NCBI GenBank assembly: GCA_940337035.1
Contig: CALNHX010005225.1
Coordinates: forward strand, 1-64,000
From: Agriotes lineatus
Taxonomy: Eukaryota; Arthropoda; Insecta; Coleoptera; Elateridae
DNA length: 64,000 bases
Direction of reading: 5' to 3'
The position numbers and the translations under genes are program-made. This document shows positions 54,727-64,000 of the stretch, in pieces. Every line of letters begins with the position of its first letter. The first letter of the stretch is position 1. The notes under the pieces are model-generated. The model did not search any database, was not told the DNA's origin, and worked only from the letters and a program-made list of their open reading frames with translations.

Positions 54727-55917
54727 TGTAATGTAGCATGCTGTGAGAATGCTTAATTATTTTCAATTAATATCAAGATATCAAAAGGGTATCATGTGAT
54801 AACAAGTGTAAGAGAATAACGGGTGGCAGTAAATATTAGCAACCAAGAGGTTGTTTACAAGGGTTGAAAAGTTTCTATAATTTAAAGATTATCAGTCAAA
54901 ATATTCACATTAAAGGTCGAATAATACCTTTAATTGTGAGGATATAATTCAATTTGATACGTGTTAGTAAGAATAGCCTTCTGCACCATCAAATACTGAC
55001 CAAGGGGTCAATATTAGTCATCACATAGTGAGTTGGAGATTTATAGAAGCCATTTCAAGTGGTCATTGGTTTACAAGCCATCAGTTTAGTGAGTGTTTGT
55101 GTGTTGGGCATGCTGCAATACCGTTTTAAGAAAATATTAAACGGTCAAGTCTACCTACAACGAGCTTTTATGGGTCATCATCATCTTCAAGTAGGTGTTT
55201 GACGACTTCGATCAGTGTGAAACTGATATTAGAGCAACATCCCAAGTACGAGTTTGGCTGTTGAAGGTTAGTGTATTCTAGTAACAGTTTGGATACGGCA
55301 AATTTAGAATTTAAAACTTGTATTTAGATTTAGAGAATCTTAGAATATTAAGTTTTCTAAATTAATATTGTGATTTGAGTACTCGACGGTTTCGATCTTT
55401 ATAATTAGAAATTTATCATTTTGGTCTAGTTATTTTAAAAAGTATTTAACCTCATTTATTGGAACTTTCATTTAATTAAATAATTTTGACAAATTTAATC
55501 TGACTATTAATTTGTAATGTCAATTCAAACGTTTAATACACTATAATAGTTAATTAGATTCAAACTCAAGTACTAAGAGTGTGATTTAAATAATCCAATT
55601 AATATTTATTTGTTCATTCAAAGTACAATTCATTAATACAGTATATATATTTGACATTAACTCATTCAGCTGGGAAATACAGAGAGTCTCAATTGCTAAA
55701 TAAGCTGGCTAGCCGAGGTATATTTAAACATGACATAATTTCAAAGTCAATTATGAAAGTATGATATATGTCAATATATGATTCAGTTGAAAGCAACAAG
55801 GTAAGTGAGAATTATATACATTATTATTGATATTACTTCTGTGAATTAAGCAAACAGGGTAGATATCACTAATTTTTATTATACATTAAAATCTCCTACA
55901 AAAGGGGTGGTGTAATA
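54727..55917 (+). repeat. 3' LTR of the Gypsy element
   Basis: 1,191 bp, nearly identical to the 5' LTR, followed by the duplicated TAGG at 55918. Confidence 0.92.
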
Positions 55918-56056
55918 TAGGTTAGGTTTTGTTTGTTATTTGACGCAAAACCTAACCTACTAACCTTGAATTTGACATAGAATGACAATACACTTCAGTA
56001 CTGCCAAACGTATAACACAAATCAAAGGCGGCTCTAATTGTAAATTTATTTGATCT

Positions 56057-56742
56057 CTCGTTATATGATATGAAACAAGAAACAACATTATGTGGTATGG
56101 ATGGGGTGATTCTTGTTATTACTGCATGGTTATGTTTTTCTAGAGCTTATTCCTATTTGTTTCAAAGTTTTTATCATCTTCTCCGAAAAAGGCTGACTTT
56201 CTGGAATTTACATAATTTACTAGCCGGGTACCTGGGTCCTGAAAATATACCCGGGTTGACCATTACCCAGGTACCCGCTGACATCCTTAATAAATACCAT
56301 TACGACAACGTGCGGTAGTGATGTCAGTTTTCATTGTAGCATTCCTTACTTTGTATTCGTTATCGAGTACTCGTTTACTCTACGCGCTTCACACAAACAT
56401 CAGTTAGGATAGACTACCTGAAAGCTCAGATATCAGCTTGCTCAAGTATCCGTTTGTTTTACATTAAGTGGCGATTACTCTCGCAATTCACGGAGCTGAG
56501 ATAACTGACATAAACAAACAAAACTGAGTGCTTATTTCTTTATTTCTCAGAATTTAGAATTTTGTTGAGAACACACGATAACATCGGCATAATTGTATTT
56601 TTAAGCATTTAATGGGCATTTAAAAGAGGTTGTTAAAATACCTGCTGAAAAATACTTTCACAGAACTTTAAAAACAATCTCAAACTTAAGCTTTTTACTT
56701 TGTGATGGCAATAAGATAAAAAGTGAGGTTAAACTTTAACCC
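56057..56742. other. Spacer with a short palindrome
   Basis: No gene recognised. CGGGTACCTGGGT and ACCCAGGTACCCG pair at about 56226-56279. An 82-codon open frame at 56070 runs through it and shows no motif. Confidence 0.4.
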
Positions 56743-56746
56743 TTAA

Positions 56747-57356
56747 CCACTGACATGGATGTTTCAGGACGTAGACACTGACGTGCGGTATGTTATACCG
56801 TTGCCTATTATTCTTTGTTTTTAAGGCTAATCTGTCCTATATCACTGTATTTGTTTTTTACATCAATTATTGAATTATTTTTTACACTTCTGTAGAATAC
56901 AATACGACTCAAAATAAAATTAACTTTATTTTTTCGAAAAAATTATAAACGTATGCATAATATTAAAAGAAATGTTGGACATTGCCACAAAACCCTGTAC
57001 AAACTTAATTACAGCAAAAATTGAGTATTGGTCACTATAAAATGGTAAAATAATGTTTAAAGTAACAAATTAATGATATTAATTTAAAAAAAGATTAGAA
57101 TAGAAAATACTGAAAATAACTGCACTGCTTTTCACTATGGGAACGTAGTCACTGACATGCGGTACGTGATACCGCAAAAAAACTTTACGTCAACGTAATT
57201 AAAAAACTAAACACATACTGAAACTGCAGCAGTTGACAATAGGTACTGTTACACACCACTTAAAGGTACACAGATGGTTTTCTAGGAATCTTTTGTAAAA
57301 CGCGTTTTACAACAGAATGTATTTTTGGAGCGGTATGACATACCGCATGTCAGTGG
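56747..57356. mobile_element. piggyBac-like MITE
   Basis: Ends CCACTGACATG and its inverse CATGTCAGTGG, flanked by TTAA on the left (56743-56746) but TTTG on the right. The near-palindromic motif GCGGTATG..ATACCG after CTGAC.T occurs three times (about 56793, 57160, 57331). The size (610 bp) and TTAA edge resemble the piggyBac element at 32448, but the degenerate right flank leaves the class uncertain. Confidence 0.55.
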
Positions 57357-57460
57357 TTTGAAAATGTAAGGAATACTTTTGCAAGTTGATATTCGTGGAT
57401 CTTGTCGAGTGGTACTCTTGTACCGAATAGTTGCTTTTTTTGACTAACATGAGTACATAC

Positions 57461-57810
57461 CTGGAAATGGTTTTACGACTTTCGACGGGTACTGATCTTC
57501 AGGCGGAAATAGTTTCTTTAATTCCTCATCGGGATCCTCCTGCAAAAAAGCAGCTGACATAAGCCTTTCTAATTCTAAGGTGAATTTATTGTGCAACAAT
57601 TTTTTCACGCGACCCTGTATATGAATCCCCCAGCAGTTTGAGGAGCAACATAACCTTACTTTGCAAAACAACTTTTTAATGCGGTAGTAATTACCGTTAT
57701 CCGTAGATTTCGTTGCACAATTGATGGGTCCACGTCTAAAAACACCGGCCTTGGGCCCATTGTGTTGCACAATTCTTGCCAGTAGCAGGAAATACAGTTT
57801 TAAATAGAGT
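57461..57810 (-). other. Candidate 5' exons of a divergent host gene (unrecognised)
   Basis: The frame RIVQHNGPKAGVFRRGPINC...RIKKLFCK ends at a GTAAGG donor (57659), and 57539-57461 (EDPDEELKKLFPPEDQYPSK, then VVKPFP) lies between TTTTTTGCAG and GTATGT. The two exons join in phase. The Arg-rich, acid-poor start would suit a mitochondrial presequence. No in-frame ATG was found upstream, so the true start, or its status as a gene, is open. It faces away from the MRP gene and may share its promoter. Confidence 0.4.
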
Positions 57811-58041
57811 TCACCGAAACGCAGGATCTGTCAATTTTGACGCTTTGCGCCCTTTGACACACCGTACAAACGATCAATGTCAGTTAGGGTTTGCCCTTCA
57901 GCATTAACGCACAATATCGAATAATTTTAGCACTTACTTATCGCATTTTATCTTTTTTAGACTGGATGGTGGATGCCCGCGATCGACCAAACCACCGCTT
58001 GCGTAGCCAGCTGCGGCGCAATCGCAAACATTCCGTGAAAA
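57811..58041. promoter_or_regulatory. Probable upstream region of the MRP gene
   Basis: Short interval between the divergent candidate exons and the MRP start. It becomes GC-rich at about 57970-58035 before the ATG. No TATA box or initiator is clear; called only from position. Confidence 0.35.
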
Positions 58042-61000
58042 ATGGCGAGTTCTGCGCTGGATAAGTACTGTGGTTCCGAATTTTGGGTAAGTTTAGATGG
58101 CATATCATTTATTAATAATGGATATTTGGTAGCTGTTGCCTATTTGATCGCTTTCCAACTCTTCATGCCAAATTTTAGAAAGATTAGCAACAGTAAACGT
58201 TCCAAAAACGTCCTCCCAATGAGCTGTGACATTTAACTTTGCTGCATTTGGCCAACTTTTAAGTTGTTAATCTGATTTTTAAATCGAGATCGTGCTAAGC
58301 ATGTTCTTATGTAAAGTAATTCCTTTTATATCTTTACAGAACACGACAGTGAGCTGGAACACAACTGACCCCGATTTCACAAAGTGTTTCGAGAAGACAG
58401 TTCTAGTGTGGATCCCATGTGTGTTTCTGTGGATTTTTTCAAGTTTGGAAGTTTATTATATAGTGCATAGCAAGAACAGAGATATACCGTGGAACTTTCT
58501 AAATATTTCAAAACTCTTAGTTACATTGGTGTTAATAATATTAACAATCACGGACTTAGCTACAGCAATTAAATACTTGAGTGAGGAAGATGACAAAGTG
58601 TTTAATGTTGATATCTACACTCCTGTTATTAAGATACTGAGTTTTGTAAGTATCTTCTTTTGTAGATTATTTTTAACTAAAGGTCAGTGATCCATTATTC
58701 TTTGTTATGTATGTGATTCACGATGTGACTAAGTGCATTTAAATTATTGTTTGATATAATAGTGGATATGTAAGGAATTATGTAAGAACTAAGTCCATTA
58801 TTCCATTGCATAACTTCATACAAGCCATTCAGTTGCTACATTTAAAAATTACTGCATATTTAATGATTCTGTTTTTACATAAAAACATCAATTACTACAG
58901 TTATTAATATCAAAGCATAATAGATTGTTTAGTAATATTTAGTTCATGTCGTACTAACGTCAGTGTCACAATAATAATCATCTCTAAAGTTTTTTTTGTG
59001 GCATTCAGTTGATTATTTCGCCACAGTAAAAATTTAAAACTACTAATAGAGCAAATGTTTTAGGAAAAATACTTTAGAATGACGAGTTTAGAATGACGAG
59101 TTTAGAATGACATTTTTATCGATTATTACTGCTATATTATTAGAACTTTATGAGGCTATTAAAGAAATAATTGTTGTTTAGGTAGTTATATATTATTAAA
59201 ATTTATATATTATCGGAATTTGTAGAGGGGGTTTCATACTATACAGAAGTGCAACAGAGATAATGGGCTGCATACGACTTACATTGCGCTTCTTCGTGTT
59301 CAGACATGCTACACATTCATCTTAATTTTATTCCAACATTGAGTAGTTGCCCGGCCCAAGCTAGTGGTGTGCTGACACTCTACGTGCTGCACCACCGTGG
59401 GCTAGAAAAAAATATTTAGATGTTAAATCATGTGAACTAGTATGTAAAAAATTGCGATGAAGCTTGTAGAGTTGTGTAGGCGAGAGTAAGTTCTATGCGT
59501 TGAAGAGACAAATTTCATATATACAGCATGGGGATTCTGTAAATGATGTAAGAGATAGAGACTCGGTTAAATTAAAGAAAATAAACAGCACATTTTTGCT
59601 GTCTCAACATTGTAAAAATGATTGTGATAGCACTGAAAGATCATTTTTTTCTCTGTACACGAATATAAAGTTAAACTTATTTTCATTAATAAGAGTTAAT
59701 TGCAAACAAACATATTTTAGTAGTAGGTCATGCTTGTTGACGTGTATCTCTAACTGTTTACGGGATCTCCATTCTTATCTTAGCTACTATATACAGTTTT
59801 TATTACTGAAGTAAAGTTTGTTTATTGCTATATTAAAGTTTGCCACATTTTGCAGAGTTTACTGGTGCTGGCATATCAGTCTCGTAAAATGTATATATCC
59901 AACGTTTTGTAAAAATGTGTCATGATATGGAGGTATTGAAAGGGTAAATTAGAACTACATTTAACGAAAACAATAATAATTGTGCTGCTAGATGGAAACA
60001 GTTATTCTAAATTATTTTGAAAGTAAAAGTAACCGAATTTATCTTTTTTTTTTCTTACATGTGGTGTTATAATTTACTTAAAATTTCTCTTGTTTTGTTC
60101 ACCTCATCATGTGGTGCTAGAGTTTCTAGTAACCATTTACAATAGAGATAAATTTATAAATTATTTGCCAGGCCACATGCTGGCACTAATACGGTTTTCA
60201 TTTACAGGCCTTATCTGCCCTCCTTCTACTGTACAATCGCAGAAATGGGCTTCGAACGTCTGGTACATTGTTCCTCTTTTGGTTCCTTCTGGCACTGTGT
60301 GCTACCCCTCAATTTAGGACGGAGATCAACGAAGCAAGAAAGTCAACTCCCGACCCGTATTACTTCTACATCAGTTACTTGATATACTACCCCCTCACCA
60401 TCTTGATGCTGCTCTTGAACTGCTTTGCGGACAAAGCCCCAAGGCACAGCCAATATGCAAAATCAGAAGTAAGATTTTTCACCTTTGTTATATGATGGTA
60501 CTGGTAGATTAATGTGATTGCAAATTCTACAGAAACCATGTCCGGAAGAGAGTGCCAGCTATTTGTCCCGCCTTTTCTACCACTGGTTCGACCCACTTGC
60601 ATGGAAGGGTTTCAGAAATCCCCTGGTGACCGACGATTTGTGGAATTTGAAGCGTGAGGATACTTCAGCAGAAGTTTTCCCAATATTTAATAAACACTGG
60701 CAAAAGACTTTACAGAAGGCCGAAACGTAAGAAGATATTCAGTATGTTGTCTTGGGTTGACAAATTATGTTCTGATTTATAGTACAGGTACAACTTGCTA
60801 TTATTATGACAGACTAGGTTTCAGATGAGAATCAGTGCCTTTTTTCACTTACCATTGTAGAGGCAGACCTCGCCGTTCACGCAGGTATGTTCCAGAATAA
60901 TGCCGCGAAGCGCAAAACCGCAATGCGCAAGGAAACACATAAATGATAAAAACGGGGTTAGGTTCCATAAACTAGATTTATTTATACTATGCAACCTCAA

Positions 61001-63312
61001 AAAATTCAAAAATACGTAAACGTGCGTATACAAACTAAAATTCCATACGTAACATAAGTCTCCAACTTGAATCCAGAGCTCAAATGTCCATTTGTTTATT
61101 CAAGTTATAATTTTACAATTTATTTCAGGTCCGATTTGGTAATAAGAGATTCAAAGGAATAGGCTGGATAAGTGTGTTTACAGTTCGTGATAAATAATGT
61201 TATTTAGGTGTTCATGACATAAATTGCATACGTCTGCTTTATTTACGTAGTGTGTGAAAGTTGAAACAATTAACGTTGGCAATTCCATCCGCAAACGCGC
61301 GATCGGCAAAGCAAAGGGAGCACATAAGTGACCCGCGTAAAATCAAATCAGCAAAATGCAAATTCGCGAACGGCAAGGTCTGCCTGTATATATAAAAGCT
61401 TCAAAACATGTCTATGCCATCATTTATTATGGGTGTAATAGATCTATGTTGGAAAGACTATGAAAAAGCAAAACTTTGTTTTATTTCACTGCATTTTAAA
61501 GGCTTTCTGATTTAGTTTGCAAGTAGTTGACAAAATCGTAATTACAACCAGAGTAAGGTCTACAAATCTGGAAATTTTTCTAAACATTTTATTAAGTAGG
61601 GATTTCATCTATATATTCTCTGAAACCTTTTTGTAATGTTCAAAGATTCATGCATTTTATCAATTTTTATTAAACAATTCAAATCATAATTCAACAACTC
61701 TTAAGTTGGTAATTCATTTCTCGAGAGGTTAACCAGTTCAAGATACATGAATTTCATTTTATAACAGCTTATGGCATTTCACCGTATTTTATAATAAATT
61801 CACTACTGCTGTCCCTATTACTTCCATTTGTGGTTGCCCCCTCAGCATCTTTGATATATTCAATTTCATGTTTTCATTAGATTTCTAGCAGCTGGTGTAA
61901 GGTACTTGGTTCATCACATGCCCATTAACAAATAACCTTCCAACATTCTTTGAGTTGTGGACATAATTTGTCAACCCATAAGTAATTTTAGCTTTTTACA
62001 AAATAACGATCATAGCTGTAAATAGTAAGCTATCGCTATGATGCACTCGCTTAAAATAATTGCACTGATTTAACTCTGCACTCGCACACCACACACACCC
62101 GCACCGCAGCACTAACCTCTCCTGCCATGCTTTCTGCAGTCACCTCCTGATCTTCCCCATAAGTACTAGTCCTTTTACAGTAACCCTCCTCAGCATCCCC
62201 GTGCAGCGTTCAAATCAGACTCGGCTCAAGTGGACTTTGTTAGTAGTTCTAAGAAGAAGCAAGCCTCTATTTTACCTGCTCTCTGCAAGGCGGTTGGCCC
62301 ACCGTTCTTGTTCGGCGCTCTCCTCAAGCTGATACAGGACCTGCTGACCTTTGTCAGTCCGCAAATTTTGAAGTAAGTATTAGCTGGAGCGTTAAATTTT
62401 TCGAAGGTCTTGATCTAATGGAAAAATATTTTTTCCGAAAAAATCAGAAAAAATTCAATTATCATGTTAGGTATTTCTAAGCATTATTAATGTATAGTAG
62501 CCGTTTGTTTAACAATTTATTTTACTCTATTTGCTTGATTACTGCTGTTTGGTGTATTATTCCTTTTAAAAAAATTCCGGTATCCCTAAAAAATTCAATT
62601 TTCTACAACTCGGAAATTTTGGGAAAAACTTGTTTCCTTCAAGCTTTAAAAACTTTAGAGCTAACTCCCCAATTTCAGCATGCTGATCACGATTATTGAG
62701 AAGGACGAGCCTCAGTGGAGAGGCTTCATGTGTGTAGGGCTGCTGTTTGGAACGGCTGCCTTGCAAACGCTTGTCCTGGCACAGTACTTCCACCGTATGT
62801 TCATTGTTGGTATCCGAATTCGTACCGCCCTAATATCCGCCATATACCGAAAGGCTCTGCGCATGTCCAACTCTGCCAGAAAAGAGAGCACAGTTGGAGA
62901 AATTGTCAACCTGATGTCAGTTGATGCCCAAAAATTTGTCGAGCTCACACCTTACCTCAACATGATCTGGTCTGCGCCATTACAAATCGTCCTAGCTCTG
63001 TATTTCCTGTGGCAAATTCTGGGGCCTTCTGTGCTGGCTGGTTTAGCGGTCATGATAATTCTAATCCCAGTGAACGGGCTCATTGCCAACCGCGTGAAGG
63101 TCCTGCAGATTCGGCAAATGAAAAACAAGGACGAGCGTGTGAAGCTAATGAATGAGGTTTTAAGCGGAATAAAGGTGTTGAAGTTGTACGCATGGGAGCC
63201 CAGTTTCGAGGAACAAGTGCTGAAGATCAGAGGGAAGGAGATCACGGTTTTGAAGCAAGCTGCCTATTTGAACGCCGGCACGTCCTTCATTTGGTCGTGT
63301 GCCCCATTTTTG
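58042..63312 (+). CDS. ABCC1: Multidrug-resistance-associated ABC transporter, N-terminal exons
   Basis: Six exons: 58042-58086, 58340-58645, 60208-60468, 60533-60726, 62181-62372 and 62679-63312, each with GT/AG borders and consistent phase, totalling 544 codons; the gene continues past the window. Family role: ATP-driven export of glutathione conjugates and organic anions across the plasma membrane. Exons 1-3 encode TMD0 (KYCGSEFW, then DPDFTKCFEKTVLVWIPC and several hydrophobic segments), exon 4 the linker with SYLSRLFYHWFDPLAWKG, exons 5-6 the first half of TMD1 including VGEIVNLMSVDAQK and GIKVLKLYAWE, both MRP hallmarks. TMD0 marks a long ABCC (MRP1-type) protein. NBDs lie outside the window. 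No defects seen. Paralogue identity is inferred. Confidence 0.93.
58646..60207 (+). other. MRP intron 2 (1.6 kb)
   Basis: AT-rich intron from GTAAGT to TTTACAG. A short triple repeat AGAATGACGAGTTT lies near 59078-59110. The 104-codon open frame at 59500 has no motif. No further exon recognised. Confidence 0.7.
60727..62180 (+). other. MRP intron 4 (1.45 kb)
   Basis: From GTAAGA to TTTTACAG; contains a MITE (60860-61386). A CTTTCTGCAG at about 62132-62141 could act as an alternative acceptor upstream of exon 5, but the following TAG makes it unlikely to be used for coding. Confidence 0.65.
60860..61386. mobile_element. MITE in MRP intron 4
   Basis: Ends GAGGCAGACCTCGCCGTTC and the inverse of CAGGCAGACCTTGCCGTTC, flanked by TA (60858-60859, 61387-61388). 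527 bp, noncoding. Mariner-type mobilisation is inferred from TA. Confidence 0.7.
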
Positions 63313-64000
63313 GTGAGTTGAATTTGTTGTACTATTTACGAATTTAAATTGGTTATCGCAAATTAGGTTATACAGGGTGTAACTTGAGTTCATAGAAATA
63401 AGGGTCCAAAAATTCTTAGTTTTTTAAAAAATATCGTATTTTGCCTATAATTTCCTTATTAGTGCAACTTTTTTCCACAATCATTGAACAAACTCTACAC
63501 GTGGCTGGAAATCATATGTTTAAGTGCGTCGACACGTTGAACATGTTATAGGTTTAGGAGTAGATCTTTCAAAATCTTCCAGTCATATAAAGTTTGACAA
63601 TTTAATTACCCATATCTCCGCCCCGCCACTGGTTAAATGTAGAGCTTGATATCACATTTTACGGGTTCTAATCCAAGTATAATATATACCAAATTTGGTT
63701 TAAATAGTCGTACAATCTATTTTTTCTACGACCCCTACTAAAAGTAGGCTTTTTACCAATAGCTTGTCGAACTAAAATGACATTATAGATTTATAGATCA
63801 GCGTGCTAATAGTAAATAGCTGATTTTGCATTTATGTCTTTTAAACTGAAAGCGAGGTTATAAAGTTACTCTAGTTGCTTCTTTCGTTAAAGCGTTTAAA
63901 ATAATTAAAACATTATGTAATACAGAAAGTAAAATTATTACTATAGTCCATTTACTTGACATCTGCACTGTCAAACTGATATTATGTTGGCACCACTGCT
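63313..64000 (+). other. Start of MRP intron 6
   Basis: Starts GTGAGT; no further exon before the window end. TACAGGGTGTAACTTGAG at about 63373-63390 resembles a mariner-type terminus. The last bases (ATTATGTTGGCACCACTG) resemble the TTGGTGGCACTG arm of the hairpin family and may be the start of another copy. Confidence 0.5.

Larger units (their letters stand above)
48262..55917 (+). mobile_element. Ty3/Gypsy LTR retrotransposon, apparently complete
   Basis: 7.66 kb flanked by TAGG (48258-48261, 55918-55921). LTRs of 1,193 and 1,191 bp differ by about four substitutions and two single-base indels by eye. A primer-binding-like site TTGACGCGCAACGTGAGG at about 49458-49475 resembles tRNA-Lys sites with three mismatches. 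A polypurine tract GGGGGGAA lies just before the 3' LTR at about 54714-54721. gag and pol are open. No env-like frame follows pol. The small LTR divergence implies a recent insertion. Confidence 0.93.
48161..56056. mobile_element. Hairpin element with shared core, copy 5, split by a Gypsy element
   Basis: 48161-48261 and 55922-56056 are inverse arms (AGATCAAATAAATTTACAAT; GGCAGTACTGAAGTGTATTG) around the common core GTCAAATTCGAGGTTAGTAG. The original element was about 236 bp. The LTR retrotransposon inserted at TAGG near the centre of the palindrome. Confidence 0.85.

Noticed and set aside
59500..59814. 104-codon frame in MRP intron 2
   Set aside because: No homology-like motif, no fitting splice sites and AT-rich codon use; the exons on both sides join in phase without it.

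Overview
This is a eukaryotic window, most likely from an insect (a beetle is plausible but not proven). It is AT-rich, genes have introns with GT/AG borders, and the only clear host gene is an ABCC1/MRP-type transporter whose exon layout and N-terminus look arthropod. The element types (Penelope with GIY-YIG nuclease, RTE/CR1/I-like LINEs, hAT, PIF/Harbinger, piggyBac, Tc1/mariner, P-like MITE, Ty3/Gypsy) fit an insect genome. No bacterial operons, rRNA or CRISPR arrays were seen.

Layout. From 1 to about 57.4 kb the window is a dense mosaic of transposable elements, many nested inside each other. Borders could often be set to the base from target-site duplications (TSDs). Main blocks: a mariner remnant and a Harbinger-type element with two copies of a MADF-like start (1-4.6 kb); a five-part nest at 6.4-12.8 kb with an inverted Penelope dimer and a P-like MITE inside a Tc1/mariner-type transposon; a full-length hAT element with an open, spliced transposase (15.05-18.6 kb); a second, degraded hAT (19.97-25.95 kb) filled with a LINE, MITEs and a giant-inverted-repeat element; a tRNA-derived SINE (26.1 kb); a threefold nested inverted-repeat block (27.9-29.2 kb); a piggyBac derivative (32.4 kb); a small hAT (34.6 kb); a mariner-type/Harbinger/hairpin nest (36.8-38.7 kb); a run of LINE and Penelope fragments (38.8-43.4 kb); a solo LTR carrying an RTE that itself carries two MITEs (43.6-47.3 kb); and a complete-looking Ty3/Gypsy element with near-identical LTRs (48.26-55.92 kb) inserted in a hairpin MITE.

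Host part. From about 57.46 kb the sequence changes. There is a possible minus-strand host gene start (57.46-57.81 kb, unrecognised) and, divergently, the first six exons of an MRP-like ABC transporter (58042-63312, 544 codons), which runs off the right end before the nucleotide-binding domains.

How parts relate. The mobile elements do not form one pathway; their order of arrival can be read from nesting. Two observations stand out. One palindromic core recurs at the centre of hairpin elements with different arms (2.2, 20.3, 38.0, 44.6 and 48.2/55.9 kb). Two different mariner-type elements sit at the same short TA-rich spot in two copies of one host MITE (6563 and 28285). All family names rest on motifs read by eye; no database search was possible.
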